Shown: positions 42,860 through 51,719, counted from the first letter of the stretch. The stretch is DNA of 64,000 nucleotides from Clostridium disporicum (GCF_001405015.1 NZ_CYZX01000016.1:1-64000), one strand, 5' to 3'. Translations and numbers: made by a program. Notes: generated from the letters alone by a model not told the origin.

Positions 42860-44053
42860 ATGTTCTCTTTAAATAAAAAACTAGACTCTAATCTTAAAAA
42901 TTATATGGAATTTAATACATCTAGGAGTTATAGGGTTTTAATTAAATGTAGAAACTTTCAGGATTCTATTGAAAAAAGAATCTTATCATATAAAGGAACT
43001 ATATTAAGAAATATTAATATTGATAATATTATATGTGCTATTTTAAACTCTCAATCTATAAATAGATTATTAGAATACCCTGAAGTTGAATATATATGCT
43101 TAGATCAATTTTTTAATCTTTGTGGTATAAGCGTACAAACTGCTAATAGAGTTAGATTATCTAATAGTATAAATGCTTCTGGTCGGGGGGTAGGTATTGG
43201 AGTAATTGATTCTGGTGTATATCCTCACCGTGATTTAACAACACCTTTTAATCGAATTGCTACCTTCACAGACTTAATTAATGGTCTCTCATTCCCATAT
43301 GATGATAACGGACATGGTACATGCACTTGTGGAGTCATTGCTGGTAATGGTGAATCCTCTAATGGAATATATAAAGGAATTGCTCCTAACTCAGAGCTTC
43401 ATGTGATAAAAGCTTTTGATAGATTAGGAAAAGGATATGTCTCAGATGTACTATATGCTATAAATGAGTTAATATCTATAAGTCCTAAGTATAATATAAA
43501 AATTTTATGTTTACCCTTTGAAAGCTTAAATCATGATAAATTTATATTCTCACTTTTTGATAAAATACTAAAAAAAGCTGTTGATTTAGGTATTACACCT
43601 ATACTTCCTAGTGGAAGTAATAGTATTGAAGGCTCTATTATGGGAATAGCTCTAAGTAAAAATGCTATTACAGTAAGTGGTCTAGATACCACTTCAAAAA
43701 CAACTCCTTATGAATACTCATCTACAGGTGCTCCAAAAAAAGATTTTAAACCTAATTTTTGTGCTGCTTGTGTAGATATTGTATCTCTTAACTGTAATAC
43801 ATCTTATATATCTGAAAAAAATAATACTAAAATATATGCACCTAAACTTTCATCTTCATACAAAAGCTTTAGCGGCACATCTATATCAGCTGCATATATA
43901 TCTGGTATATGTGCTTTATTATATGAACTTACACCTACACTCTCCTTTGATGATATAGTATCTATGTTAACAGCTTCATCTACTAACTTAGATCTACCAC
44001 TAAATACTCAGGGAGAAGGATGTATAAATTTAAATAAATTATTTAAAAAGTAA
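42860..44053 (+). CDS. S8 family serine peptidase (subtilase), cytoplasmic type
   Basis: A 397-aa subtilisin-like protease. The triad is Asp117 (GVIDSGVYPHRD), His152 (DDNGHGTCTC) and Ser341 (FSGTSISAAY); Asn254 in PSGSN is the oxyanion residue. Residues 1-95 resemble an I9-type pro-region (SYRVLIKCRNFQDSIEKRI). There is no signal peptide, so it is intracellular or exported by lysis or during sporulation, like CspB or AprX relatives. Start is the ATG at 42860 with SD AAGGAG; the frame opens nine codons earlier. A terminator shared with the M23 gene follows. Confidence 0.87.
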   Translation: MFSLNKKLDSNLKNYMEFNTSRSYRVLIKCRNFQDSIEKRILSYKGTILRNINIDNIICAILNSQSINRLLEYPEVEYICLDQFFNLCGISVQTANRVRLSNSINASGRGVGIGVIDSGVYPHRDLTTPFNRIATFTDLINGLSFPYDDNGHGTCTCGVIAGNGESSNGIYKGIAPNSELHVIKAFDRLGKGYVSDVLYAINELISISPKYNIKILCLPFESLNHDKFIFSLFDKILKKAVDLGITPILPSGSNSIEGSIMGIALSKNAITVSGLDTTSKTTPYEYSSTGAPKKDFKPNFCAACVDIVSLNCNTSYISEKNNTKIYAPKLSSSYKSFSGTSISAAYISGICALLYELTPTLSFDDIVSMLTASSTNLDLPLNTQGEGCINLNKLFKK

Positions 44054-44080
44054 AAGTGCCATAAAGCACTTTTACTTTTT
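44045..44080. terminator. Bidirectional terminator, subtilase / M23 gene
   Basis: AAAAAGTAAAAGTGC pairs perfectly with GCACTTTTACTTTTT around six bases, and spans both convergent stop codons. Confidence 0.88.
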
Positions 44081-45247
44081 GACTATATAATTAAGAGGAT
44101 TTACAGGTGTTTCATTTATCCTTAATTCAAAATGTAAATGAGGTCCAGTACTATATCCAGTACTTCCTACAGCACCTATTATTTCTCCTTTTTTCACTTC
44201 TTGATTTAGAGACACGTATATCTCACTTAAATGAGCATAATATGTTTTCATATCGTCACTATGCTGAACTATAACTAAATTTCCATACCCTCCATCATTA
44301 TATCCAGCATATATTACTTTACCTTCGAAAGAAGCTATTATATCTTCTCCAAGATTTTCAGCTATATCAAGTCCTTTATGATACGAATTAACTCTATCTT
44401 CTCCATAATATGATGATATATATCCCCCATCTACTGGTCTCTCTAAAAAACTTACTCCATCATAGTATGGATTTTTACTTCCTCTATATACTACAGTAGC
44501 TATAGGCTCTACTAATACGTTCTCATTTAATATATTTTCTTCTACTTTCGTAAGTCCATCATATACGACTTCCTTATAAACTTCTTTTGTTCCATCAGAT
44601 CCTTGTACAATAACTTCTTCACCCATATATATACTATTATCTTCTTCAACTATAACTGGTGATTCTATATTTTCTTCTTGAAAGGTTCTTAAACTTAACT
44701 CTAAATCCAACAAACTTTTATTTATTATAGATGCCTCATAAATATCTTTTGATATTTCACTACTATTACTCAATTGACACAACTTTAATTCAGTAGGCGT
44801 CACTTTTATATTTCCATTTATCTTCATATAAGATATATCTTCAACATTAACTCCTAATTCTCTAATATAACTTTCGCATACACTCTCAATTATTTCATCT
44901 TTTTCTTGAGCACTTAGTACATATCCAAAAATATTATTATCTACAGTTATAGCAAAGCCATTAACATTTCTATTTATATTATCTATATTTGCATTTAGAT
45001 TCTTACTCTCCAAATTAACAATATCATTATAGTTATTAGAAATATCACTTGAATTTGCCAAATAAACTCCTTGTGGTATTTCATTTGAATCATTAATAAC
45101 ATTAATACACTGAACTGTTTTCCTATTTCCATGTATACTATAGCCATTAGTTATTTCTGATATAAGAAATAACAATATTGTTAATACTATTAAGGATAAA
45201 GTGGTTTTTCGTATGACACACTTTTCATCCTTCTTCTGCGAGTACAT
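44072..45247 (-). CDS. M23 family peptidase with G5-like domain, membrane-anchored
   Basis: A 391-aa cell-wall hydrolase. A membrane helix or signal anchor is at about 18-37 (LSLIVLTILLFLISEITNG). Then follow a poorly conserved middle, a G5-like stretch (about 205-260, GEEVIVQGSDGTKEVYKEVVYDG) and the M23 domain (about 275-391) with zinc ligands in HKGLDIA and HLHFEL plus YYAHLS. It would cut peptide cross-links in peptidoglycan. The G5 domain suggests wall binding. Start is the ATG at 45247 after GAGGAGTG. It may act in sporulation or cell separation. Confidence 0.85.
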   Translation of the reverse strand: MYSQKKDEKCVIRKTTLSLIVLTILLFLISEITNGYSIHGNRKTVQCINVINDSNEIPQGVYLANSSDISNNYNDIVNLESKNLNANIDNINRNVNGFAITVDNNIFGYVLSAQEKDEIIESVCESYIRELGVNVEDISYMKINGNIKVTPTELKLCQLSNSSEISKDIYEASIINKSLLDLELSLRTFQEENIESPVIVEEDNSIYMGEEVIVQGSDGTKEVYKEVVYDGLTKVEENILNENVLVEPIATVVYRGSKNPYYDGVSFLERPVDGGYISSYYGEDRVNSYHKGLDIAENLGEDIIASFEGKVIYAGYNDGGYGNLVIVQHSDDMKTYYAHLSEIYVSLNQEVKKGEIIGAVGSTGYSTGPHLHFELRINETPVNPLNYIVKK

Positions 45248-45340
45248 TTTTATCACTCCTCTTTTTTAGTTTTATTTACAACATTTTTTAATTTTCCCAA
45301 GAAGTAAAATAATATACATATCATTTCTTTAATTGTTATG

Positions 45341-45369
45341 TTGAGGGTTAATATCACCTTTGTTATAAT
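45341..45369 (+). promoter_or_regulatory. Promoter of the dnaD-dnaI operon
   Basis: TTGAGG, 17-base spacer, TATAAT (45364-45369), about 40 bases before the start codon. Confidence 0.65.
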
Positions 45370-45409
45370 TAGCTTAAACGTAATAGTTCAAGAAAGGTAG
45401 AGAATATTT

Positions 45410-46405
45410 ATGAGCACATTTATGCTAAAAAATAAACAACTAGACTTTACTCCCGTTAGTAATATATTTATAGAGAAATATATGCCTAAAGCCCGTGGAG
45501 AATTTATAAAGGTATATCTATTAATGCTTAAATATAATACTTGTGGTGAAATGGGTGTAACATCATCAATATTAGCTACTTCATTAAATTTGCTTGAATC
45601 TGATGTACTAAATGCCTTAAATTATTGGAATGATGAAGGACTAATAAAGCTTATTCCAATTGATAAAATGGGTAATTTTAATATTGAATTTGTTGATTTA
45701 GTTAAAGAATCTAAATCTCAAAGTAAAGAAATAAACTTACTTCAAGCATTAAATAAAAATTCAACTAAGGATATGCTAAATGATATTGAAAGACTTTTAG
45801 GAAGACCTCTATCTCCTAAAGAAATGACTACTTACTTGAGTTGGCAAGATGATTTCAATTTCTCATCAGAATTAATACTGATTCTTTTTGAATATTGTGT
45901 ATCTCGTGGAAAAAGTGATTATAGATATATAGAAAAGGTAGCGATGGCTTGGAAAGATATGAATATAACCACAGTCGAAGAAGCTCAAAACTATATCAAG
46001 AAAAATGAAGATAAATGGATAAAAATTAGACATATTCTAAATTATTTAGGTATTAAAAATCCTGAATTAATGAAACCACAAGAAGAAATGTTAGATAAAT
46101 GGATAAATGATTTTAATTTTCCTCTAGATGTTATAGAAAAAGCTTGCAATATATGTTTCCAACGTTTAAATAGAGCAGATTTTAAATACATTGACGGAAT
46201 CTTATCTAACTGGAATAAGAATAACCTAAAAACAATTGCTGCTATTGAAGAAAAAGATTCAAAACCTTCTGGCATTACTCCATCTAAGGGGAACTATACT
46301 AGCAATAATAGCAAAAGATTTATTGGTCAAAATATTAATAATAAATCATCAAAAGACTATGATGATTTGGAAAAAGAACTTTTAGGATGGTATAACAATG
46401 ATTAA
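45410..46405 (+). CDS. DnaD-domain replication protein
   Basis: A 331-aa protein. The N-terminal winged helix (about 14-95, FIEKYMPKARGEFIKVYLLML) is followed by two copies of the DnaD/DnaB C-terminal domain: about 125-195 (IERLLGRPLSPKEMTTYLSW, then VAMAWKDMNITTVEEA) and 205-275 (WINDFNFPLDVIEKACN, then YIDGILSNWNKNNLKT with a YxxxIxxxW motif). DnaD remodels the origin and, with DnaB-type proteins, helps load the helicase. It overlaps the next gene (helicase loader) by 8 bases. Confidence 0.9.
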   Translation: MSTFMLKNKQLDFTPVSNIFIEKYMPKARGEFIKVYLLMLKYNTCGEMGVTSSILATSLNLLESDVLNALNYWNDEGLIKLIPIDKMGNFNIEFVDLVKESKSQSKEINLLQALNKNSTKDMLNDIERLLGRPLSPKEMTTYLSWQDDFNFSSELILILFEYCVSRGKSDYRYIEKVAMAWKDMNITTVEEAQNYIKKNEDKWIKIRHILNYLGIKNPELMKPQEEMLDKWINDFNFPLDVIEKACNICFQRLNRADFKYIDGILSNWNKNNLKTIAAIEEKDSKPSGITPSKGNYTSNNSKRFIGQNINNKSSKDYDDLEKELLGWYNND

Positions 46406-47387
46406 GGGATATCAAGAAAAATTAATGAATATTTACGAAAAAATACGTGAAGATGAAAATCGTAATTTAAAAAATAGAAAAAATGAAATTCTTCAAAAAG
46501 CTCCTGAAATAATTGAATTAGATAATACGATTCAAAAACTTTCCTTAGCTTTACCTATGGCTATATTAAAAGGTGCATCTGAATCTGATTTAGATAATAT
46601 TAAAGCTGATATACAAGAGCTTAGAAAGCAAAAATACGAGTTACTAACGTCTTATGGGTATCCTACAGATTATCTGACACTTCATTATCAATGCCCAAAA
46701 TGCCAAGATACTGGTTATATAGGAACTAAGAGATGTAGTTGCTTTAAAACTAAACTTGTAAATTTATATTATGAAACTTCTAAATTATCAAATAACTTAG
46801 CTACTTGCAATTTTAATAACTTTGATATAAGGTTATTTTCTTCTGAAAATAGCGGTAATTATAAAAATTCTCAACGTAAAAACATGGAGAAAATTTATGA
46901 GTTTGTAAGAGGTAATTATTTAGCTAATTTCGATACAGATAATACTAACCTTTTATTTTATGGTGAATCAGGAAATGGTAAAACATTTTTATCTTGGTGT
47001 ATTGCTAAAGAGTTATTAGATAAAGGATATCTAGTTATCTATAAGACATCTAACGATTTAATAAGAGACTTAAGAGAAATAACTTTCAATAATAACTATG
47101 TACTTGAAGATTTATTAATAAATTGTGATTTACTAATAATAGACGACTTAGGAGCTGAACAAGTAACAGACTTTTCTACTAATGAATTATTTAACTTAAT
47201 AAATAAAAAGTTATTAAATAATAAAAAGATGATTATATCAACAAATTTAAATCTTCCAGATATAGAAAAAAGTTATACTACTAGAGTTTATTCTCGTTTA
47301 GTTGGTAATTTCACTTTCTTTAAGTTTTACGGTAATGATGTTAGAATAAAGCTTAATCTTGCAAGAATGAGATCTCAACAACAATAA
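46398..47387 (+). CDS. dnaI: DnaC/DnaI-type helicase loader ATPase
   Basis: A 329-aa AAA+ protein. Residues about 95-120 hold a Cys motif, CPKCQDTGYIGTKRCSCF, the DnaI-type zinc site. Walker A is GESGNGKTFLS (about 190-200), Walker B is LLIIDDLGAE, and the arginine region YSRLVGNF is near the end. It loads the DnaB helicase with the DnaD protein encoded just upstream. The start ATG overlaps the dnaD stop region, with SD AAGGG weak, so the pair is translationally coupled. Confidence 0.9.
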   Translation: MIKGYQEKLMNIYEKIREDENRNLKNRKNEILQKAPEIIELDNTIQKLSLALPMAILKGASESDLDNIKADIQELRKQKYELLTSYGYPTDYLTLHYQCPKCQDTGYIGTKRCSCFKTKLVNLYYETSKLSNNLATCNFNNFDIRLFSSENSGNYKNSQRKNMEKIYEFVRGNYLANFDTDNTNLLFYGESGNGKTFLSWCIAKELLDKGYLVIYKTSNDLIRDLREITFNNNYVLEDLLINCDLLIIDDLGAEQVTDFSTNELFNLINKKLLNNKKMIISTNLNLPDIEKSYTTRVYSRLVGNFTFFKFYGNDVRIKLNLARMRSQQQ

Positions 47388-47395
47388 ATAATAAG

Positions 47396-47466
47396 AAAGA
47401 CGCTTTACTTAAATTAATAATAAATCTTTAAACTATTAATTTTACAAAGTAAAGTGTCTTTTTTAT
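47396..47466 (+). terminator. Terminator after dnaI
   Basis: AAAGACGCTTTACTT pairs with AAGTAAAGTGTCTTT across a 36-base loop, followed by T. Confidence 0.6.
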
Positions 47467-47499
47467 AAATAAATTTAATTTTTGTATTATAATATAAAA

Positions 47500-47529
47500 A
47501 CAAAAAAACTCTAGAATTATCTAGAGTTT
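47500..47529 (-). terminator. Terminator of the tRNA array
   Basis: AAACTCTAGA / TCTAGAGTTT stem, then TTTTTTG on the minus strand, right after the last tRNA. Confidence 0.85.
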
Positions 47530-47531
47530 CA

Positions 47532-47606
47532 TGGAGCTGGTGATCGGAGTCGAACCAACAACCTGCTGATTACAAGTCAGCTGCTCTGCCATTGAGCCAC
47601 ACCAGC
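47532..47606 (-). tRNA. tRNA-Thr (TGT), copy 2 of the duplicated block
   Basis: A 75-base tRNA with anticodon loop CTTGTAA (TGT), T-arm GGTTCGACTCC and encoded CCA. It is the last gene of the array and identical to 47886-47960. Confidence 0.94.
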
Positions 47607-47638
47607 ATAAATATTATATTTTATCACCAAAATTAAAT

Positions 47639-47715
47639 TGGCGACTCAGAAGGGGCTCGAACCCTCGACCTCCGGCGTGACAGGCCGGCACTCTAACCAA
47701 CTGAGCTACTGAGCC
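47639..47715 (-). tRNA. tRNA-Asp (GTC), copy 2
   Basis: A 77-base tRNA with anticodon loop CTGTCAC (GTC) and encoded CCA. Same sequence as 47986-48062. Confidence 0.95.
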
Positions 47716-47719
47716 ATTA

Positions 47720-47795
47720 TGGTGGAAACAACAGGGATCGAACCTGTGACCCTCTGCTTGTAAGGCAGATGCTCTCCCAGCTGAGCTATGCTTCC
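47720..47795 (-). tRNA. tRNA-Val (TAC), copy 2
   Basis: A 76-base tRNA with anticodon loop CTTACAA (TAC) and encoded CCA. Same sequence as 48068-48143. Confidence 0.95.
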
Positions 47796-47804
47796 GTATT
47801 AAAA

Positions 47805-47879
47805 TGGTGACCCCTAGGGGAATCGAACCCCTGTTACCACCGTGAAAGGGTGGTGTCTTGACCGCTTGACCAAGGGGCC
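47805..47879 (-). tRNA. tRNA-Glu (TTC), copy 2
   Basis: A 75-base tRNA with anticodon loop CTTTCAC (TTC) and encoded CCA. Same sequence as 48152-48226. Confidence 0.95.
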
Positions 47880-47885
47880 ATATAA

Positions 47886-47960
47886 TGGAGCTGGTGATCG
47901 GAGTCGAACCAACAACCTGCTGATTACAAGTCAGCTGCTCTGCCATTGAGCCACACCAGC
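47886..47960 (-). tRNA. tRNA-Thr (TGT), copy 1
   Basis: A 75-base tRNA, anticodon TGT, encoded CCA. It is the last gene of the first block. Confidence 0.94.
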
Positions 47961-47985
47961 ATATTATATAGTTTTTTTAAAAAAG

Positions 47986-48062
47986 TGGCGACTCAGAAGG
48001 GGCTCGAACCCTCGACCTCCGGCGTGACAGGCCGGCACTCTAACCAACTGAGCTACTGAGCC
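47986..48062 (-). tRNA. tRNA-Asp (GTC), copy 1
   Basis: A 77-base tRNA, anticodon GTC, encoded CCA. Confidence 0.95.
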
Positions 48063-48067
48063 ATTTA

Positions 48068-48143
48068 TGGTGGAAACAACAGGGATCGAACCTGTGACCC
48101 TCTGCTTGTAAGGCAGATGCTCTCCCAGCTGAGCTATGCTTCC
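48068..48143 (-). tRNA. tRNA-Val (TAC), copy 1
   Basis: A 76-base tRNA, anticodon TAC, encoded CCA. Confidence 0.95.
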
Positions 48144-48151
48144 GTATTAAA

Positions 48152-48226
48152 TGGTGACCCCTAGGGGAATCGAACCCCTGTTACCACCGTGAAAGGGTGG
48201 TGTCTTGACCGCTTGACCAAGGGGCC
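48152..48226 (-). tRNA. tRNA-Glu (TTC), copy 1
   Basis: A 75-base tRNA, anticodon TTC, encoded CCA. It is the first gene of the array after the promoter. Confidence 0.95.
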
Positions 48227-48263
48227 TAGGTTTCTTGCTCGTTCTCTGCCGAGCACATTAACT

Positions 48264-48292
48264 ATAATACATAAAATTAAATATGGTGTCAA
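48264..48292 (-). promoter_or_regulatory. Promoter of the tRNA array
   Basis: -35 TTGACA (48292-48287), 17-base spacer, -10 TATTAT (48269-48264), about 30 bases before the first tRNA. Confidence 0.8.
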
Positions 48293-48346
48293 CACTTTTT
48301 AAAAACTTTTTTTTATTTTTTATTTTTAGCTTATCACTATTCACCC

Positions 48347-48946
48347 TTAAGTCAGCATTTTTACTGGCTTTTCAGCACTTTTATTTTTTTCTACTTTTTT
48401 TAAATTTTCTATTGCCATACCATATCTACTTAATGAATCTTCTTTTAATTTTATTTCATTTCGTATTTTTTCAATTTCAAAAAGACACATTTCAAAAAAT
48501 TCATCTTTATTAATTTCATCTAAAGTTATATTAAATCCTATTTTTTTAAAGTTTTGTCCTACAGCTAAAATTTTAACTGGAATACTATTATTTATAACAG
48601 CTATTATTTCTTTTTCCCAAACACCTCTTTTATTCACATTATGTTTATCTCTTAGTAAGTTTAAATTTTTAAATTCAATATTTAATTGTGATTCTATAAT
48701 TTCTAAAAGAGCCTTATATAGTGCTACTGATATTCCTCTATTTAATTTTATTTTTAAAAAATCATTATATTTTATTAAAAATTCATCTACTTCACTTTCT
48801 GTGATAAATTCTATCTCATTATTATCAAATACCTTAATACCTTTACTATTAGGATAATTTACTACTACTTGATCATAATTCATCCTTCTAACCTTAAACT
48901 CTTTTTCATAATCCTCTAAAGTTTGGTCAATAATTTTAACTAACAA
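48347..48946 (-). CDS. Conserved-looking protein of unknown function (199 aa)
   Basis: A 199-aa protein of mixed helix and strand, without membrane segment or signal peptide. Charged segments include TLEDYEKEFKVRRMNYDQVV and ESEVDEFLIKYNDFLKIKL; the C-terminus is a long charged helix and ends in a Lys/Glu-rich tail. No known motif is recognised. I place the start at the TTG at 48946, which has GAGGTGA before it; the GTG three codons upstream lies within that SD. It may be specific to clostridia. Confidence 0.6.
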   Translation of the reverse strand: MLVKIIDQTLEDYEKEFKVRRMNYDQVVVNYPNSKGIKVFDNNEIEFITESEVDEFLIKYNDFLKIKLNRGISVALYKALLEIIESQLNIEFKNLNLLRDKHNVNKRGVWEKEIIAVINNSIPVKILAVGQNFKKIGFNITLDEINKDEFFEMCLFEIEKIRNEIKLKEDSLSRYGMAIENLKKVEKNKSAEKPVKMLT

Positions 48947-48955
48947 TACTCTCAC

Positions 48956-49447
48956 CTCTCAATATAGTATTCCATAGTTTTTTTACTAATATTACTGTGA
49001 TAGAATTAAGTGAGCTTCCAAATTTCAATTTGGTTAAGCGAACTTACACCTACGAGCGTATGCGAGTAGTGTGTTTCCTTAAACTATTTAAATTTTAATT
49101 TGGTTGGTGAAACTTACTCATTCAATCGTATATGAGTATGAGTTTTCTTTAATTCTCCAAATTTTAATTTTGGTAGGCTAACTTAAACCTACAAACATAT
49201 GCCAGTAGTGTATTTCATTTAGTATTGTTAAATTTTAATTTGCTTTATGAAAATTACACAATATATAGTTAAAAGATAAAAGTTACGAGTTATATATTTA
49301 GATTAAAATTAATTTTCTTAAAATATATATTTTCAATAAACTAAATAATAGTTTTATCTCAACTATTAACTTTTGATCATTAACTCTTAACTAAAAAAAT
49401 ATTTCAAACTTTTTATATAAAACTAATATTAAAGGAGTGTTCTTATT
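48956..49447. other. Divergent intergenic region with tandem repeats
   Basis: This 492-base gap between divergent genes holds the 70-bp tandem repeat (49020-49268). It then has an AT-rich part containing AAAGTTACGAGTTATA and ACTATTAACTTTTGATC, loosely inverted. No gene is seen. Confidence 0.5.
49020..49268. repeat. Tandem repeat, about 70 bp, 3.5 units
   Basis: Units begin with AAATTTYAATTT at 49020, 49090, 49159 and 49230, that is at steps of 70, 69 and 71 bases. After the head, each unit carries GGTNNGYGAACTTA-like sequence and an imperfect hairpin around CGTATGCGAGTAG or TATATGAGTATGAG. Copies are clearly diverged. It has no reading frame. Confidence 0.7.
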
Positions 49448-50692
49448 TTGATATATCATGATTTAATAATCGTCGGTGGTGGAGCTTCTGGAATGATAGC
49501 TGCTATAACTGCTAAAGATTTTGGGATAGATGTAGCCATTGTTGAAGGTACTGATAGAGTTGGAAAAAAAATATTAACTACAGGAAATGGTAGATGTAAT
49601 ATATCTAATAGATGTGTTGCTGAACCTTTTATTAATTATCATAGTAATTGTGATAATTTCTTTTCGTCTGTTTTAAGTCAATTTGGTGTAGATGATACAT
49701 TAAATTATTTTTTATCTTTAGGTCTTCCAATAGTTCCTCTAAAAGGAGGAAAATTATATCCACAGTCCCTTCAAGCCTCTTCAGTTGTGGATATTTTAAA
49801 AATGTCACTAGAAGATAGAAACATACCTTTATACACAAGCTGCAAAATAAAAGATATCCACAAGGGAAAAGTTTTTAAATTATCCACAAGTAATGAAGAA
49901 TATAAATTATTCACATGTGAAAACTTAATATTAGCCTGTGGAGGAAAATCTGCTCCAAAAACAGGATCAGATGGTTCTGCATATTATTTAGCAAAAAATT
50001 TAGGACATTCAATAACAAAGCTTTTACCTGGAATAGTTCAATTAAAATTAAAATATGAACATCTTAAAGCACTTTCAGGCGTTAAATTTGATGGCTATGC
50101 AAAATTATTTGTAGATGATAAAGAAGTCAAAGAAGACTTTGGTGAAATATTATTCACTGATTACGGTATTTCTGGTCCTCCGATACTTCAAATATCAGCT
50201 TTAGCATCTCAAGCTACTAGCAATAGCAAAAAAACAGAAGTTATTGTTGACCTTATGCCAAACTATACAAAAGATGAGTTAATAGATTTCTTAGAATGTC
50301 ATTTTGCTCTTCTTTCTCATAGACCTATAATAAATGCTTTCATAGGCGTAATAAACAAAAAAATAATACCTGTTCTTTTAAAAGAATGCGGTATTACTGA
50401 TTTACATATGCCATGTTATGAACTTTCTTGGAAAGAAAAAAATAAATTAATTCAAACGCTAAAAGGTTGGAAATTTACTTGTATCGGTACAAATGATTTC
50501 AATCAAGCTCAAGTAACTATTGGAGGAGTTGATGCTTCTGAAATTAATCCAGATACATTAGAATCTAAGATAGTTCCTAATCTATATTTTGCTGGTGAGC
50601 TTATAGATGTTCACGGAGATTGTGGTGGATTTAATCTACAATGGGCTTGGAGTTCTGGATATGTAGCTGCAAAATCAATCGCAAATAAATAA
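49448..50692 (+). CDS. BaiN/HI0933-family flavoprotein
   Basis: A 414-aa NAD(P)/FAD-dependent oxidoreductase. The FAD loop is IIVGGGASGMIAAITAKD (about 7-24) with VEGTDRVGKKILTTGNGRCNISN; the end has NLYFAGELIDVHGDCGGFNLQWAWSSGYVA, which is the signature of the HI0933/YhiN family. BaiN, one member, was linked to bile-acid reduction, but most members have unknown substrates. Start is the TTG at 49448 with AAAGGAGTG upstream. It reads alone, divergent from the 199-aa gene. Confidence 0.88.
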   Translation: MIYHDLIIVGGGASGMIAAITAKDFGIDVAIVEGTDRVGKKILTTGNGRCNISNRCVAEPFINYHSNCDNFFSSVLSQFGVDDTLNYFLSLGLPIVPLKGGKLYPQSLQASSVVDILKMSLEDRNIPLYTSCKIKDIHKGKVFKLSTSNEEYKLFTCENLILACGGKSAPKTGSDGSAYYLAKNLGHSITKLLPGIVQLKLKYEHLKALSGVKFDGYAKLFVDDKEVKEDFGEILFTDYGISGPPILQISALASQATSNSKKTEVIVDLMPNYTKDELIDFLECHFALLSHRPIINAFIGVINKKIIPVLLKECGITDLHMPCYELSWKEKNKLIQTLKGWKFTCIGTNDFNQAQVTIGGVDASEINPDTLESKIVPNLYFAGELIDVHGDCGGFNLQWAWSSGYVAAKSIANK

Positions 50693-50694
50693 TG

Positions 50695-50825
50695 GCAAAT
50701 TAACAATGGCAAGTGGCAAATTAAGTAGTGAAACTGCTTTGCAGTCTCTTAAAATATATTTTTTAAAAGTCATAATAACTGGCTTTATTTATTAATTTGC
50801 CATTCTCCATTTGTCATTTACCATT
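50695..50825. repeat. Intergenic repeat family B, copy 2
   Basis: Ends AATGGCAAATTAACAATGGC and TTAATTTGCCATTCTCC are inverted repeats. The core has ACTGCTTTGCAGT and AGTCATAATAACTGGCT, the same modules as at 8905-9020 in reverse. It lies between two convergent genes. Confidence 0.5.
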
Positions 50826-51569
50826 CTATTTATCCCATTTTGATATTAATGTTGTTAATTCTTTTCCCTCTGCATTTTCTATCTTATGTAAAATAATATA
50901 TTGATCATCATTTTCTTTAATTTCACATATTGATTTTATTTCATCTCCATAGGAACATTCCTTCTCGAAGACTACGCTTAATTCAACTAAGTTATTTTTA
51001 TATAATATCTCTACCGGTATTGATTCTAATGCCCATTCTATATATTTAACATTATTAACGTGTGTATTAGAATCTATATCAGTATATCTTACTTTAAATT
51101 CTTTTGAGTACATTTCCTCTTTCAATTTTTCTAATTTTGAAACATTTATATTGCACTCTTCTTCTTCACTAACACCATAAAACTCATATTGCTCTACAGG
51201 TATTCTTACCGCTCTTCTCTTATTAATATCTATCAATAAAAATATTCCAACTGCTTCAACAATTTTATTACCTTCTTCATCAAATATTTCATATAATCTT
51301 GATGCATAAAATTTCTTAAATCCCAAAGCATTTGTAGCTACTCTAATCTTTTCTCCATATTTAGGATATCTATTTATCTTTACATCATACTTACAGAATA
51401 CCCATGCCAAATTTCTTTCTGTCATATAATCAATTCCTACACCAAGCTTCTCTGATTGCTTCGTTCCTATGTCTGTAAAGTAATTAACTATAGATTCAAT
51501 TTTGCATTGTAATTTTACATCAACATCATAATAATGAATCTCATATTCTCTTTCAAATCTTTTTCCCAC
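50826..51569 (-). CDS. Acyl-ACP thioesterase
   Basis: A 247-aa protein with two hotdog folds. It would release fatty acids from acyl carrier protein. REYEIHYYDVDVKLQCKIESIVNYFTDIG starts the first fold, WVFCKYDVKINRYPKYGEKI is typical, and RYTDIDSNTHVNNVKYIEWALE (about 165-186) holds the catalytic Asn-His pair of FatA-like enzymes. Length fits bacterial members. It is a single gene, downstream of nothing obvious. Confidence 0.9.
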   Translation of the reverse strand: MGKRFEREYEIHYYDVDVKLQCKIESIVNYFTDIGTKQSEKLGVGIDYMTERNLAWVFCKYDVKINRYPKYGEKIRVATNALGFKKFYASRLYEIFDEEGNKIVEAVGIFLLIDINKRRAVRIPVEQYEFYGVSEEEECNINVSKLEKLKEEMYSKEFKVRYTDIDSNTHVNNVKYIEWALESIPVEILYKNNLVELSVVFEKECSYGDEIKSICEIKENDDQYIILHKIENAEGKELTTLISKWDK

Positions 51570-51676
51570 TTAATACGCCCACTTTCCATTAATTTATTGC
51601 TAAACATATTTTACCACATAAATTTTATAATATTAAAATTCTAAATTAAGTTTATAATTTAATTTTTATAAAATAA

Positions 51677-51703
51677 TAAAAAAGCCAGCAATGCTGACTT
51701 TAA
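51677..51703 (-). terminator. Terminator after the DUF1858 gene
   Basis: Minus strand AAAGTCAGC ATT GCTGGCTTT, then TTT. Its core is the same module as in repeat family B. Confidence 0.8.
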
Positions 51704-51719
51704 AATACCATATATACTA

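Noticed and set aside
47614..47946. 110-aa minus-strand ORF
   Set aside because: It is made of tRNA-Glu, Val, Asp and Thr sequence and is an artefact of the tRNA array.
49020..49268. CRISPR array
   Set aside because: The units differ too much, there is no short constant repeat with unique spacers of fixed length, and no cas gene is near.
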